NCBI GenBank assembly: GCA_028875125.1
Contig: JAPPGC010000016.1
Span: forward strand, 1-64,000
DNA length: 64,000 nt
Origin: Bacteroidota bacterium
GTDB taxonomy: Bacteria > Bacteroidota > Rhodothermia > Rhodothermales > Bin80
Reading direction: 5' to 3'
Every line of letters begins with the position of its first letter. Position 1 is the first letter of the stretch. Below, piece by piece: positions 29,166-40,045 of the stretch. The position numbers were made by a program, and so were the translations under genes. The notes beneath the pieces were generated by a model, which was not told where the DNA came from, did not search any database, and saw only the letters and a list, made by a program, of their open reading frames with translations.

Positions 29166-30880
29166 CGGAGCGCGTTCCATAGAACAAGAGTTACTGTGGC
29201 TGCTGCAGAGAGGACCCCAACTAGGCCTTGAACCTGCTGTGCACGTGCTTGGCGGGAAGTCACGGTTAGCTGTTCCAGTCGAGAAACGAAAATGGTATCG
29301 CCTGGACGTACAGGTTCATTCGATCCTTGGCGCACAGTAGAGCTACTCCCGTTATAGATATAAACTTTATTCGCCTCCGGCCCCGATCCCCCGACACGAT
29401 CAACATAGTACCTAGCAGTCATTCCCGACACAAAAGTCACATAACCTGGCTGAGGAACGTTTCCAGTTACCAGGACTGTGCCTTCGTCACGCGGAAGGAT
29501 CAGCCGGTCTCCGTCGTAGAGTACAATATCTTCGCTACTGCCAGACAATGCTCCGGCAATGTCCGCAGCAACATGGCTGCCGAGTTCACCGGAAAAAGGT
29601 CTCCGAAAGCTCTCAGAAAACAATCGGCCTGTGGGATCACTAGTTGAGGTAGGTACTAATTCAGATTCTGCAAGGATTTGAGGAGTATCTATGAGATTGT
29701 TTTGGCTCGTACGCTCCAACGTGGCCGAATTAGTACTTGCACCGTCCCTGAGCCCGCCGGCCAGTTCAACCAACTGTGTCAGCGTCGTTTTCCCTCCCTC
29801 TATGCGATATTCTCCGGGGTATTCGACCCACCCCTCAATTTTTGCTGTAGCTGTTTTCTGTTCATAGATAGTGAGATGGTCACCGGCTATGAGAGGCTGT
29901 TCCCCCATTGAATTCTGCTCCAACCCCTCAATGCCCTGATCAATTACCGTGTGATAGGCGCCATCACGCCATCGCATGAGGCGGAATTGCGTTGCGCTAT
30001 TTAGCGGGCGGCCCCCCGTTGCAAGGTCAAGTAGGCTGGCAATCGTATCATCGGGGCGCCAGTCGTACAGTCCAGGCCAGGCGACATCACCGGAGATACG
30101 TATACTTTCCCGGATTTCGTGATAGGCGGGAACATTGATCCGATCGCCATCCCGCAGAAGTGGGTTGTAAGCTGTATTGCCTGTAGTCTGGTATCGGGGC
30201 AGATCAATCAACTCTTCTGTTCCGTCTCTACGCTGTACCTGGATGTTTCTCAGTGCAGGTTTGTATGCCTCGTTGGTTTCCGGTCGAAACAACTGTTCAG
30301 GAGCCACAAAATCAACTTCCACATCTTCATTGGTCTGCCTAGTGGTTATTACACCGGAGGAGAGCGCCTGGAGTACAACATCACTTACACGCGAGGCGGG
30401 GAGCATCGGGAAACGTCCAGTTTTAATAACTGAGCCCGTAACGTGAACATAGAAGCTTCGCGCCTGTGCCAGAGAGAGACTAATGGGGGCATTGACATAT
30501 CTGGATTCGAGCAGCTCCATAGCACTGCTTACAACCTGTGCCAATGTCTTGCCACCGGCATTTAGGTCGCCGGCCTCCGGTAGGGGTAGCACGCCAGAAG
30601 CTGAGACGGTAAGCGGGATCTCGCGTGGGTTCAGTCCTCCAATCATTAAACGGAAGACATCGCCAGGACCAATGAGATATTCATTGGGATCAACGGCCCC
30701 CTCCAGTATCAGGGAGCCTGATTGCCCAACCTGTGTAAGCATGGCTCTCCTGAATTCCTCTTGAGGGTCATCCGGGGTTGCACTGACCGAGGACACGCGG
30801 TTGGGAGCGATTTGAGCACTGGCTGGTATCGTTAGAGCCAAAAAAAAGGCAGCAACCCAGCAGATAGTGAGCTTGCGCAT
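29162..30880 (-). CDS. SLBB-domain polysaccharide export protein (Wza-like)
   Basis: YLIGPGDVFRLMIGG, several SLBB-type repeats, signal peptide MRKLTICWVAAFFLALTIPASAQ. Confidence 0.88.
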   Translation of the reverse strand: MRKLTICWVAAFFLALTIPASAQIAPNRVSSVSATPDDPQEEFRRAMLTQVGQSGSLILEGAVDPNEYLIGPGDVFRLMIGGLNPREIPLTVSASGVLPLPEAGDLNAGGKTLAQVVSSAMELLESRYVNAPISLSLAQARSFYVHVTGSVIKTGRFPMLPASRVSDVVLQALSSGVITTRQTNEDVEVDFVAPEQLFRPETNEAYKPALRNIQVQRRDGTEELIDLPRYQTTGNTAYNPLLRDGDRINVPAYHEIRESIRISGDVAWPGLYDWRPDDTIASLLDLATGGRPLNSATQFRLMRWRDGAYHTVIDQGIEGLEQNSMGEQPLIAGDHLTIYEQKTATAKIEGWVEYPGEYRIEGGKTTLTQLVELAGGLRDGASTNSATLERTSQNNLIDTPQILAESELVPTSTSDPTGRLFSESFRRPFSGELGSHVAADIAGALSGSSEDIVLYDGDRLILPRDEGTVLVTGNVPQPGYVTFVSGMTARYYVDRVGGSGPEANKVYIYNGSSSTVRQGSNEPVRPGDTIFVSRLEQLTVTSRQARAQQVQGLVGVLSAAATVTLVLWNALR

Positions 30881-31133
30881 CGGCGAAGAAAGTTTCACGA
30901 ACAAAGAGACGACGGAGTAGCCGATGTAGCGATGTGTGTAACTGAAGCTGAGCAGAAAACGGGGCATACAACGATATGGGGCAACGCATGTTTCGGCGGT
31001 GAATTTTAAAGTGCGTGATATTGTGCTTGTATTCTTAGGTTGAAGCATGACAAAAGTGGGTTAATGTACATTATTAGTGCGGACAGCGACTCGACTGATT
31101 GACCGCGTTTGTCGTTAACCATGCTGTGTACCC

Positions 31134-32027
31134 ATGGAACGGCATGTATCAACACGGGTACCTGCGTTTTCCAACTTTATTGCCAGCTCAAACGTGTTAT
31201 CTGCAACCGCCCCGGCCAAGATTAATCTGGGATTGTGTGTACTACGCAAGCGAACAGACGGGTATCATGATCTGGCTACAGTGTTTCATCCGATAGGCTG
31301 GGCCGACACACTTACAGCTGATCACGCGGATACGGTTAGACTCACCTGCACGGAAGCAACGTTACCCAGTGGGGAGGATAATTTGGTTGTACGCGCCGCC
31401 AGACTCTTAAAGGCCTCCTTTGGGGTCGATCGAGGCGCAATAATGAATCTGACGAAGGTCTTGCCACACGGTGCGGGGCTTGGTGGCGGATCAAGCGATG
31501 CGGCAACCGCATTGCAAATCCTGTGTAGACTTTGGCGCCTGGATTGCACAACTACGTCGCTTGCGTCGCTTGCGCTGGACCTTGGATCAGACGTGCCGTT
31601 CTTCTTACGGCGGTGCACAGCCTTTGCGCAAGGCAGAGGCGAAATGCTGTCTCCTCTGGAAGACTACCGTTTTCCCTTCAGCCTGGCAGTTGTGGTGAAT
31701 CCTGTTCGCATTTCAACGGCGTGGGCTTTTCGGCATGTCGAGGTACGTGAGACTGGTCGCGCAGACTTGACTGAAGTGGTTCGTTCCAATGACCTGGATC
31801 GCTGGAAGCGTGAATTGACCAATGACTTTGAGGAAGCTGTATTTTCTAAGTGGCCGGTACTTCGCAGGACTAAATCTGCGTTATTGTGTGCAGGTGCGTC
31901 TTTCGCATCCCTAACTGGGACGGGTTCGGGGGTTTATGGCGTATTTGAGAGCCACAAGTTTGCAGAGGATGCTGTTCAGGAAGCGGCAGCAAGAGGCTGC
32001 GCGACTTGGTGTGAGGCTCCGTCGTAG
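31134..32027 (+). CDS. ispE: 4-diphosphocytidyl-2-C-methyl-D-erythritol kinase
   Basis: APAKINLGLCVLRKRTDGYHDL, LPHGAGLGGGSSDAATAL, GSDVPFFL. Confidence 0.93.
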   Translation: MERHVSTRVPAFSNFIASSNVLSATAPAKINLGLCVLRKRTDGYHDLATVFHPIGWADTLTADHADTVRLTCTEATLPSGEDNLVVRAARLLKASFGVDRGAIMNLTKVLPHGAGLGGGSSDAATALQILCRLWRLDCTTTSLASLALDLGSDVPFFLRRCTAFAQGRGEMLSPLEDYRFPFSLAVVVNPVRISTAWAFRHVEVRETGRADLTEVVRSNDLDRWKRELTNDFEEAVFSKWPVLRRTKSALLCAGASFASLTGTGSGVYGVFESHKFAEDAVQEAAARGCATWCEAPS

Positions 32028-32080
32028 CTATTAATTAGCGATCTTACGGCTCGCAATTATCGCACAGTTGATTTTTTCTC

Positions 32081-33826
32081 ATGTCTCGTAGCTCACTCTT
32101 GCTATCGGTCATAATCTTTCTTTCTGCCTGTAACGGCACAGAGCGTCAGCCCAATGTGATAATCATTTTGGCCGATGATCAGGGATGGGGAGATTTATCC
32201 ATTAACGGCAACACTAGCATCAAAACATCAAACCTCGATCGGATGGCTGTCTCAGGGGTCATGTTCGATCGCTTTTATGTAAGTCCGGTTTGCTCTCCGA
32301 CCCGCGCTGAGCTTTTGACAGGGCGGTATCATACACGGTCGGGAGTGCATGGGACCAGTGCAGGTTCAGAGCGCATGAATGCAGACGAGACTACGCTCGC
32401 CGAAGTGTTCCAGGAAGCGGGCTATGTAACGGGCGTATTTGGCAAGTGGCATAACGGGCAACAGCCTCCCTATCATCCGAATAGTCGGGGGTTCGACCAT
32501 TTTTATGGTTTTGCCTCTGGACATTGGGGGCATTATTTCTCTCCACCTCTCGAGTTGAATAATGAGCTCGTTCAAGGAGAGGGGTATCTGCCGGATGACC
32601 TGACACAGGCAGCTATGACGTTCATTACCGAAAACAGGGCATCTCCATTCCTGGTTTTTCTGCCTTACAATACTCCCCATTCTCCTATGCAGGTACCGGA
32701 TCAATGGTGGGACAGTGTACCGGGGAGATTTCAGTATCATCCTAACGCTGAGTGGGAGGACACCCTGCACACACGGGCAGCACTTGCGATGACGCTTAAT
32801 ATTGACTGGAATGTGGGTCGGTTACTGGCTTTGTTGGATGAGTTGTCGCTTTCTGAGGATACCATTGTGCTTTATTTCTCGGATAATGGTCCGAATGGTG
32901 CACGCTGGAATGCAGGGGTGACAGGGAGAAAGGGATCCACTGATGAAGGGGGCGTCCGTTCGCCTCTTCTGATGCAATGGAAGGGTACCCTTGCTGCGAA
33001 CACTGCAATCACGGAGATTGCTGCTGCGATTGATTTAATGCCAACATTGACCGAGCTTACGGGCATTGAACTTAATACCCGGCATCCGCTAGATGGCGTA
33101 AGTTTGGCGCCCCTGCTTACCGGTAGTGCTGAAGCTCTTCCAGAGCGTATGATTTTTTCGCACTGGAACGGACGTACGAGTATACGTACACAAACACATC
33201 GATTGGATCATACGGGACAGCTCTTCAACATGGTTGAAGATCCGGAGCAGCGACAGAATATCGCGCCTGAGCATCCAGAGCTAGCCGATTCTCTTCGCCG
33301 AGCGCGAGAGGCCTGGATCGACGCAGCTGTCCCTGATACCTTTGAGAATAGGCCATTCACGGTGGGGCATCCAGACTACGAAGTAACCTGGTTACCTGCC
33401 CGGGATGCAGTAGGATCGGGTGGAATTCTTCGATCTAACCGGTATCCGAATGATAGCTTTCTCATGAACTGGACGCATGCGGATGATGCGATTCTTTGGG
33501 ACGTTGAGGTTCTCACGGCGGGGAATTATATGGCCACGCTCTACTACACGGCGGCATCAGGCGATGAAGGGGCGCAGATCACGCTAGATTTTGGGGAAAG
33601 TGGCGTAGGAGCAAGGATTACTGAGGCACATGATCCGCCGGAATACGGAATGGATGAAGACCGTGTACTTCGGATTGAGTCGTATGTAAAGGATTTCCGT
33701 CCGCTGCTGCTGGGGCAGATATTCCTAGAAGCAGGACGCAAACCTCTATCGTTGCGAGCAACCAATATTCCGGGCACAGCGGTCGCTGATGTCCGTCTTT
33801 TACAGCTGGAACGCACTACTGAATAG
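32081..33826 (+). CDS. Sulfatase (arylsulfatase-like) lipoprotein
   Basis: Lipobox LSAC; NVIIILADDQGWGDL; CSPTRAELLTGRY. Confidence 0.92.
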   Translation: MSRSSLLLSVIIFLSACNGTERQPNVIIILADDQGWGDLSINGNTSIKTSNLDRMAVSGVMFDRFYVSPVCSPTRAELLTGRYHTRSGVHGTSAGSERMNADETTLAEVFQEAGYVTGVFGKWHNGQQPPYHPNSRGFDHFYGFASGHWGHYFSPPLELNNELVQGEGYLPDDLTQAAMTFITENRASPFLVFLPYNTPHSPMQVPDQWWDSVPGRFQYHPNAEWEDTLHTRAALAMTLNIDWNVGRLLALLDELSLSEDTIVLYFSDNGPNGARWNAGVTGRKGSTDEGGVRSPLLMQWKGTLAANTAITEIAAAIDLMPTLTELTGIELNTRHPLDGVSLAPLLTGSAEALPERMIFSHWNGRTSIRTQTHRLDHTGQLFNMVEDPEQRQNIAPEHPELADSLRRAREAWIDAAVPDTFENRPFTVGHPDYEVTWLPARDAVGSGGILRSNRYPNDSFLMNWTHADDAILWDVEVLTAGNYMATLYYTAASGDEGAQITLDFGESGVGARITEAHDPPEYGMDEDRVLRIESYVKDFRPLLLGQIFLEAGRKPLSLRATNIPGTAVADVRLLQLERTTE

Positions 33827-34101
33827 GGATTCTGAGCGTCATACCCGTGGTCCTAGTCAGAAACCGTGCTGCCGATCATCAGCCGTAGCTGCTCGGAATG
33901 ATCTTCCGATTGGTAAGTCAATCAGACTGGTTGCGCCTTTTCGTTCTCCTGACACCGGACGTTTCCACGGCCCTTACCGGATATTAAACCGTATACGTAA
34001 GGTCACAGGTAGGCTCTTTCTCCGGACGCATATGCTACGGCTGCATTGATCTACACCAACCACGTGCTCAACTGCTCCAATGAACACGGCGCGGACTAAT
34101 G

Positions 34102-36423
34102 TTACCAGATTACGCGATCTTTCGAGTCTGCTCGATTCCCAGGTGTCCGATTCGGTGGAGGGGCGGGGAAGTAACTGTTCATGCTGATCATAGGCTCCGC
34201 ACTGTTGTCCAGATATCTCATGAATTCACCGACCACAAACAGAGCGTTGTGCGCCCCCTGACCCCAATAGCTTGAGCGGAAGGTCATGCGTCGATCATTG
34301 AAGCCAACCCAGGCACCACTAACTAACTCTGGATGCATCAGGATGAACCAGCCGTCTCCGCCCCCATTCCTGAGTCCAGTCCGTTCGTCAGTGCGCCCCT
34401 GTGTTGTTCCGGTCTTGCCCGCGAGGTCATAGCCAGAAAGGCCATAGCTTGTTCTAATGCGGATGCCCGTACCATAGTTGATTACATCACGCAGCATATC
34501 TGTGACGGTCGCAGCAGTTTGCTCGGAGAGCCTTTCTTCCCGGACAGACTGATGTTCGTACAACACGGTACTATCCTCGTCAAGTATTCGAGTAACCATT
34601 ACGGGTTCGTTCAGGAACCCCTGATTGGCAAAGGTGCTGTACGCGACCGCCAGCTCAAGAAGCGTAACTTCACTTGTTCCCAGGGCCAGTGAGCGGACCG
34701 GATTCAATTCGCTTTTGATCCCCATATTCTTGGCAAGGTTGGCCACATTTAAGGGATTAATATTTTGAATAATCTGTGCAGTTACGGTGTTTTTGGATCT
34801 TGCTAAGCCCTCCCGCATGCTGACGCTGTCCCCGGAAACCTCATTCCCATAATTACTGGGACTCCAAACTACCCCCGTAGACTCATCCACATACTGATAG
34901 ACCGAGTCTTTATACATATTCTCGGGTGAGTAGTCGTTGTCAATAGCAACTGCATAGGTGAATGGTTTAAAGGTCGAACCAGATTGTCTTTTTGCGATGT
35001 TAACCTTGTCATACCAGTCTGTTTTAAGCGTTCGACCACCAACCCAGGCTTTTACGTGCCCATTTCTGGGATCCATTGCAACAAAGCCAACTTCCAATCG
35101 ACTTTTGGTAACCTTGAGCGAGTCAATAAATTCCAGATCTTTTTTAAGCTCACGCAATGCTTCATTCGGAGACATTCCCTGATTTCGAAGGGTGTGGTAT
35201 TGCGATGTTTCTCCGATATAGGTATTCAGGTCTGAAGAGTTGTAGCGTTCCCAGAACCAAGCCCAACGATTTTCGGGGTTTGCGTGACAGGGGGCCTCCA
35301 TGTACTTTTTCAGATCTGTTCCCCAGTCCAGTCTTGGACTTCTAGGGGCGCTCCACTCACAGTCAACCACTGCCTGCAGGGAGTCCATTGTGGTTCTGGC
35401 AGCCTCCTGGGCCATAGACTGCATTCTTGAGTCGAGTGCTGTTTCGATCCTATAGCCAGCGGCATATACATCTCTGCCATTTTCCTCCCCCCATTCGTTA
35501 AGCCATTGGCGCAACTGTTCGGCGTAATGCGGAGCAAAGCTATCTGTGACTTCTGCCGTTCGGATATTGGTTATCGTGGAGGAGTCTCTGATCGCCTCAT
35601 AGTGTTCCCGGTCAAGAAAATCTACGGAGACCATGCGGTACAAGACCGTATTACGGCGCATCTGTGACTGTTCTGGGTTTCGCTTTGGATCATAGCGCCA
35701 TGTCCCCTTGAGCAATCCTATCAGTGTTGCACTTTCCAATAGATCCAGGTCAGCTGCTGATTTTCTAAAATAAGTCCGCGCGGCAGCCTCAATTCCGTAG
35801 GCATTGTAGAGGAAGGGGACTGTATTCAAGTACATCTCGGCGATCTCGTCCTTCGCATAGAGCTGTTCCAGACGTACTGCTGTAACCATCTCTTTGAGCT
35901 TGCGCTTCACACTGACTTCAAATCCGATCTGTTCGTTATAGATGTTCCGCGCCAATTGTTGTGTGATAGTTGAACCTCCTTGACGCTCGAACGGGAGCCC
36001 GAGTTCTCCGAGAATAGTTTGGGTTACTGCTGAAGCTGTGCGAAAAAGACTGATGCCCCAGTGATCGTAGAAGCGGTGATCCTCAGTTGCAACTAATGCA
36101 TTGCGCACATGTACCGAAATCGAATCATAAGTGATCCAGGTACGGTTCTCCCGTCCATAGCGTGCTAGTTCCTCACCATCTGCTGTGTAAGCTACACTTG
36201 CATAGGACAGTTCAGGGCTTTCGATCTCCCGCAAGGATGGCGTATCCAGAGAAAGAATCAGCATATAGATGAACAGAAAAATTGCCCCAAGGACGATCGG
36301 TATGGTCGGGATACTCAGAACAAAGGCAGCTTGGACAATCTCAGGTTTTCGAAAAACACGGAGAAGCAACCCTCGATATCCCTTTAGTGCAGATGAGCGC
36401 GGTTTGTGTTTTTTACGTGCCAT
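34102..36423 (-). CDS. Class A penicillin-binding protein (PBP1A-like)
   Basis: GT51 ATEDHRFYDHWGI and GGSTITQQLARN; transpeptidase SGSTFKPF, SKN, KTGTT. Confidence 0.95.
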   Translation of the reverse strand: MARKKHKPRSSALKGYRGLLLRVFRKPEIVQAAFVLSIPTIPIVLGAIFLFIYMLILSLDTPSLREIESPELSYASVAYTADGEELARYGRENRTWITYDSISVHVRNALVATEDHRFYDHWGISLFRTASAVTQTILGELGLPFERQGGSTITQQLARNIYNEQIGFEVSVKRKLKEMVTAVRLEQLYAKDEIAEMYLNTVPFLYNAYGIEAAARTYFRKSAADLDLLESATLIGLLKGTWRYDPKRNPEQSQMRRNTVLYRMVSVDFLDREHYEAIRDSSTITNIRTAEVTDSFAPHYAEQLRQWLNEWGEENGRDVYAAGYRIETALDSRMQSMAQEAARTTMDSLQAVVDCEWSAPRSPRLDWGTDLKKYMEAPCHANPENRWAWFWERYNSSDLNTYIGETSQYHTLRNQGMSPNEALRELKKDLEFIDSLKVTKSRLEVGFVAMDPRNGHVKAWVGGRTLKTDWYDKVNIAKRQSGSTFKPFTYAVAIDNDYSPENMYKDSVYQYVDESTGVVWSPSNYGNEVSGDSVSMREGLARSKNTVTAQIIQNINPLNVANLAKNMGIKSELNPVRSLALGTSEVTLLELAVAYSTFANQGFLNEPVMVTRILDEDSTVLYEHQSVREERLSEQTAATVTDMLRDVINYGTGIRIRTSYGLSGYDLAGKTGTTQGRTDERTGLRNGGGDGWFILMHPELVSGAWVGFNDRRMTFRSSYWGQGAHNALFVVGEFMRYLDNSAEPMISMNSYFPAPPPNRTPGNRADSKDRVIW

Positions 36424-36708
36424 GGGTGGGACGAATGCATGGCAGGCTATTGTGCGCCTGTCTGTTTACTGTTCGATCCATAAGCCCTTGCACCATGACA
36501 CTGCGGAAATCGTTCCATTTTCTGCCACTGTAATTCTGGGTCGCTGCCCGAAACTGCTCCACAGATCCACCAGTCTGGGTCTGTTAATTCGCAGTATGAA
36601 AGTATCGCCTTGGAGGAGGAAGTGGTTCTGAGGATAACTCAACGGTTAAGAATTGAAAACTATTGCAGCAATGCTTTGGGAACGCCAGGTCACCTCGAGA
36701 AACACTAC

Positions 36709-37932
36709 CTATACTTTCACAGAAATTGCAGTCTCATAAATGGCCATATCGGCTTTACTCATACCCAGTCGCAGTGCTATTTCGTGCCAGCTCTCTATGG
36801 CCAGCGCCACGTCGGCCACAATACTTTTCGCGGTATCCGGTTTGAGCGCAAAATAGGGGGCTGCCGCGTATGCGAGTTCCAGATCTGCATCGGGACCTTC
36901 TTCGGAAATCCACGTAGTCAACTCACGAGCTTTCTTGTACCTTGGCATTGGATTCAAATCATATGCAGGTGATAAACGCCATTGGTTATTGCCCGCATAT
37001 ATAAAGCCATGATTGCGCAGGTGATCATCCAGATTGCTAATCATTACGCCGAATACAATCCGTCGCCAGAGTTCATGCAAATCGTTTATCGGCGACGTAG
37101 AATACATGCGGATACATTGAGCAATGTCTGTGTAGGTTGCATTGTCGCCATCTTGTAATCCCAAGAGGCTCATGGCAGACAGGAAAGGGATGCGCTCTTC
37201 GCAAACTCGATCAAATCTTTGGATTAGGGCCACGGGTAGGCTCCCAACCATTTGAAGGTTGCCTTTAGCAGCATTAATTCCAGCTTTGTCGGCAAGCATC
37301 AGCGCAAGAACTTCTCCATGCGGGATGCTGTAGTCGTCATCTGGATTGGGGAACTTAGCAATGGCCAGAGATCCTTCATTGTTGATGACGGCTGTTTTTG
37401 GGCGGGCTCCTCCAAGCGGAGAACCTTCATCGAGCAGCAGTCTCAGGTCTTCTGTAGACTCCGTATTCGTCTGAACGGCCATCGCAGCATTTAACAGTGC
37501 AGGGAGCGATGCTGATGGAAGCACAGTACGTTGTCCAATGTTGCGACAAAAATCAGACTCACCACTGCGCATAAAGCGAAGAGCGCCAACTCTGGTGTAG
37601 TCGTTTGTTGCAAACAAATAGTCAAGTTCTGAGAGGCTTCTGTTGTGGCCCATACTTTGGAACGCGCGCCGAATCAGTGTTCGTCCCCAGCTGTCAGGTG
37701 CACAGTCTCGGATCGCACCTGGTAGTGCCGTTTTTTCCGAAGTCCAATAATGTTGTCGTGTGGTCAGTTGTAAGTTCGCGGGGTCAAGTGCAAAGGCCTC
37801 ACGATGTGATAGCCAGGAGTCTGTATACTTGAACAGTGCACTTGGGGGGTAGGCTTTTGATAGATAGCGGACGTGACCTACAAGATGTGTCTTCCCATCA
37901 AATTCCACATGAACTTCGATGACGTCATTCAT
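36709..37932 (-). CDS. hipA: HipA family serine/threonine kinase toxin
   Basis: SPLGGARPKTAV, NLDDHLRNHGFI, LSPAYDLNP. Confidence 0.93.
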   Translation of the reverse strand: MNDVIEVHVEFDGKTHLVGHVRYLSKAYPPSALFKYTDSWLSHREAFALDPANLQLTTRQHYWTSEKTALPGAIRDCAPDSWGRTLIRRAFQSMGHNRSLSELDYLFATNDYTRVGALRFMRSGESDFCRNIGQRTVLPSASLPALLNAAMAVQTNTESTEDLRLLLDEGSPLGGARPKTAVINNEGSLAIAKFPNPDDDYSIPHGEVLALMLADKAGINAAKGNLQMVGSLPVALIQRFDRVCEERIPFLSAMSLLGLQDGDNATYTDIAQCIRMYSTSPINDLHELWRRIVFGVMISNLDDHLRNHGFIYAGNNQWRLSPAYDLNPMPRYKKARELTTWISEEGPDADLELAYAAAPYFALKPDTAKSIVADVALAIESWHEIALRLGMSKADMAIYETAISVKV

Positions 37933-38264
37933 GGTCTTATCTTTGTTCTCCTTTCAGACCTGATGCGCATTGGGAGTCGATCTTCGTCCAGATCTAAGCC
38001 GAGCGTGTCGTTTGTGCGGTCAGCAATTTGTCCTAGGTGCCTGGCTAATCCCAGGATCGCCAACACAGAGAGATAGGCACCCATCGAAACCGACGGATCC
38101 CCCTTCTCTATCCGCGCGAGTGTGCTGCGACTCAAGAAAGCGCGCTCAGCCATGGAGACCGTCGAGATCCGTCGTTTCTTGCGTGCGACAGTTATGTCGG
38201 CGCCTAGTTTCACCAAGGCTTTTCGGGCAGCGACAGGAAGTGTTGAGGTTGAAAATGATTTCAT
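37929..38264 (-). CDS. hipB: HipB-like HTH antitoxin
   Basis: HTH region MAERAFLSRSTLARIEKGDPSVSMGAYLSVLAILGL; 4-bp overlap with hipA. Confidence 0.88.
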   Translation of the reverse strand: MKSFSTSTLPVAARKALVKLGADITVARKKRRISTVSMAERAFLSRSTLARIEKGDPSVSMGAYLSVLAILGLARHLGQIADRTNDTLGLDLDEDRLPMRIRSERRTKIRP

Positions 38265-38267
38265 ATT

Positions 38268-38306
38268 GTATTATAAATGAATTATATAATACTACAATGT
38301 ATTATA
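38268..38306. promoter_or_regulatory. Candidate HipB operator: three GTATTATA octamers, two direct and one inverted
   Basis: GTATTATA at 38268-38275 and 38299-38306, TATAATAC at 38285-38292. Confidence 0.5.
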
Positions 38307-38588
38307 CATAAATCAATAAACCCTGTTTCCAAATTATAAAGCTAACCCTGCCCGGTAACTGTAAAAAGTATATATCGATGGCTTTCGTATGGCTTAGTTT
38401 AGCAGTATGCAAGTCCATTCGGGAACTCTTACTATAAGTTCCAAAAGCGTATTTCCATTCCTGTTTCGACATCCGGGGCTGCCAGAATATCAATCCGATT
38501 TTAGTGCTTCTTACATTACTTCTATGCAGACTTCATGAAGTTCTTTCAACTTGACCTATAATTCCACAAGTAGTGGAGAGTATCCTAA

Positions 38589-38978
38589 ATGCGCAATACC
38601 AAATTCGGATCGTTCGACGACTTGCTACAGATTACAGAAGAGGCCGTTCGGCCCATTGCAATTGCCCTTCGGGAGACCGTGTTCAAAGTCGATCAGAATG
38701 CATGTGAGGTGGTTCGCCTCGGTGATCGTGCTGCGACCTATGGCGTAGGTCCGCGGAAGATGCTCGACGGCTACGTCTATATCTTGCCGTATAAGCGGTG
38801 GGTCAATCTCGGCTTCTATCAGGGTGTTGACTTGGCAGATCCGAAAGAGTTGCTGGAGGGAACAGGCACCAAGATGCGTCATGTGAAGGTTCGGTCAATT
38901 GATGACGCAAAGCGGTTGGAGGTTCAAGCACTAATCAAGGCAGCCCTAACCAGGCGCAAGGAAACGCTCCGGTCTTGA
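38589..38978 (+). CDS. DUF1801-like protein
   Basis: GYVYILPYKRWVNLGFYQGVDLADPKELLEGTGTKMRHVKV. Confidence 0.8.
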   Translation: MRNTKFGSFDDLLQITEEAVRPIAIALRETVFKVDQNACEVVRLGDRAATYGVGPRKMLDGYVYILPYKRWVNLGFYQGVDLADPKELLEGTGTKMRHVKVRSIDDAKRLEVQALIKAALTRRKETLRS

Positions 38979-39412
38979 GACTTTGACAAACTCGCTACAA
39001 AGGGGCTTGTATGCCCAAGCAGCCCGAGCTTGCCGTACCGCTCATCACGGGCACGAGTAGACGTCTAAAGACGTTCCCCAGCGTGAGCGGCTCTGCTCGG
39101 CTGGTTCTTCAGCTCGCTGCTCCGCCTCATTGAACGTGCTTTTCCTCGAGCAAATTTTCACCTGTCACCGGTGAAAAATGTAACTGTCGCTAAACATGGT
39201 CACTTATGCAGCCCAATCCGAGGGAGGAGCCAGATAGGTTAGTACGCGTGACCAGTATTTGCGCGGGAGCGCTCGAAACAGTAGCTGCTATCGCGCCAGG
39301 GCTTATCGAATCTGTCAGGTGGAAAGAGCAATTGTTGTCGGTAGATTCTTCGTGAGCATTGCAACCAAATGGTGTTACAAGTGCTATAAGGAGGCGGGTA
39401 TAGATATCTGGA

Positions 39413-40045
39413 ATGGTGTATTCCTCATATGGTGGTTTAGGTGGTTATGGCGCATTTCCGCCAGTCGTCAAGAACCTGTTAATCATAAACGGGCTGGTCT
39501 TCCTTGCCCAGCTTGCCGTCAATCTCCCACTTATAGAATGGTTTGCGTTGTGGCCACTTGGGACCAGATTCCAGGTGTATCAACTTGCAACGTATAGTTT
39601 CCTTCACGGGGGTGTCTCGCATATATTGTTCAATATGTTTGCGTTGTGGATGTTTGGCGCTCAGATTGAGAACACGTGGGGTTCCCGACGCTTTACAATC
39701 TATTATTTCGCCTGTGTTATTGGGGCCGGCTTTGTTCAACTTGCCGCTAATTATTTCTCGGGGGCTTCCTGGCACACAATCGGCGCATCAGGTGGCGTAT
39801 TTGGGATACTTCTTGCCTTTGGGATGATGTTCCCTGAGCAGCGGATTATGCTGCTTTTTCCACCGATCCCAATGAAGGCCAAGTATTTTGTGATTGGGTA
39901 TGGCTTACTGGAGCTTTTTTTTGCTACGACCCATCTTCAGCCAAGAGTGGCGAACCTAGCGCATTTGGGCGGAATGGCCGCTGGATTTCTAATGATAATG
40001 TACTGGCGTGGACGGCTACCCATAAAGCCCAGGTCTGGCTATTGA
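39413..40045 (+). CDS. Rhomboid family intramembrane serine protease
   Basis: FLHGGVSHILFNMFALWMFG, TIGASGGVFGILLAFG, LAHLGGMAAGF. Confidence 0.94.
   Translation: MVYSSYGGLGGYGAFPPVVKNLLIINGLVFLAQLAVNLPLIEWFALWPLGTRFQVYQLATYSFLHGGVSHILFNMFALWMFGAQIENTWGSRRFTIYYFACVIGAGFVQLAANYFSGASWHTIGASGGVFGILLAFGMMFPEQRIMLLFPPIPMKAKYFVIGYGLLELFFATTHLQPRVANLAHLGGMAAGFLMIMYWRGRLPIKPRSGY

Noticed and set aside
39165-39187. Short inverted repeat TTTTCACC-tgtcacc-GGTGAAAA
   Set aside because: Small, isolated and without clear position relative to a promoter or gene end
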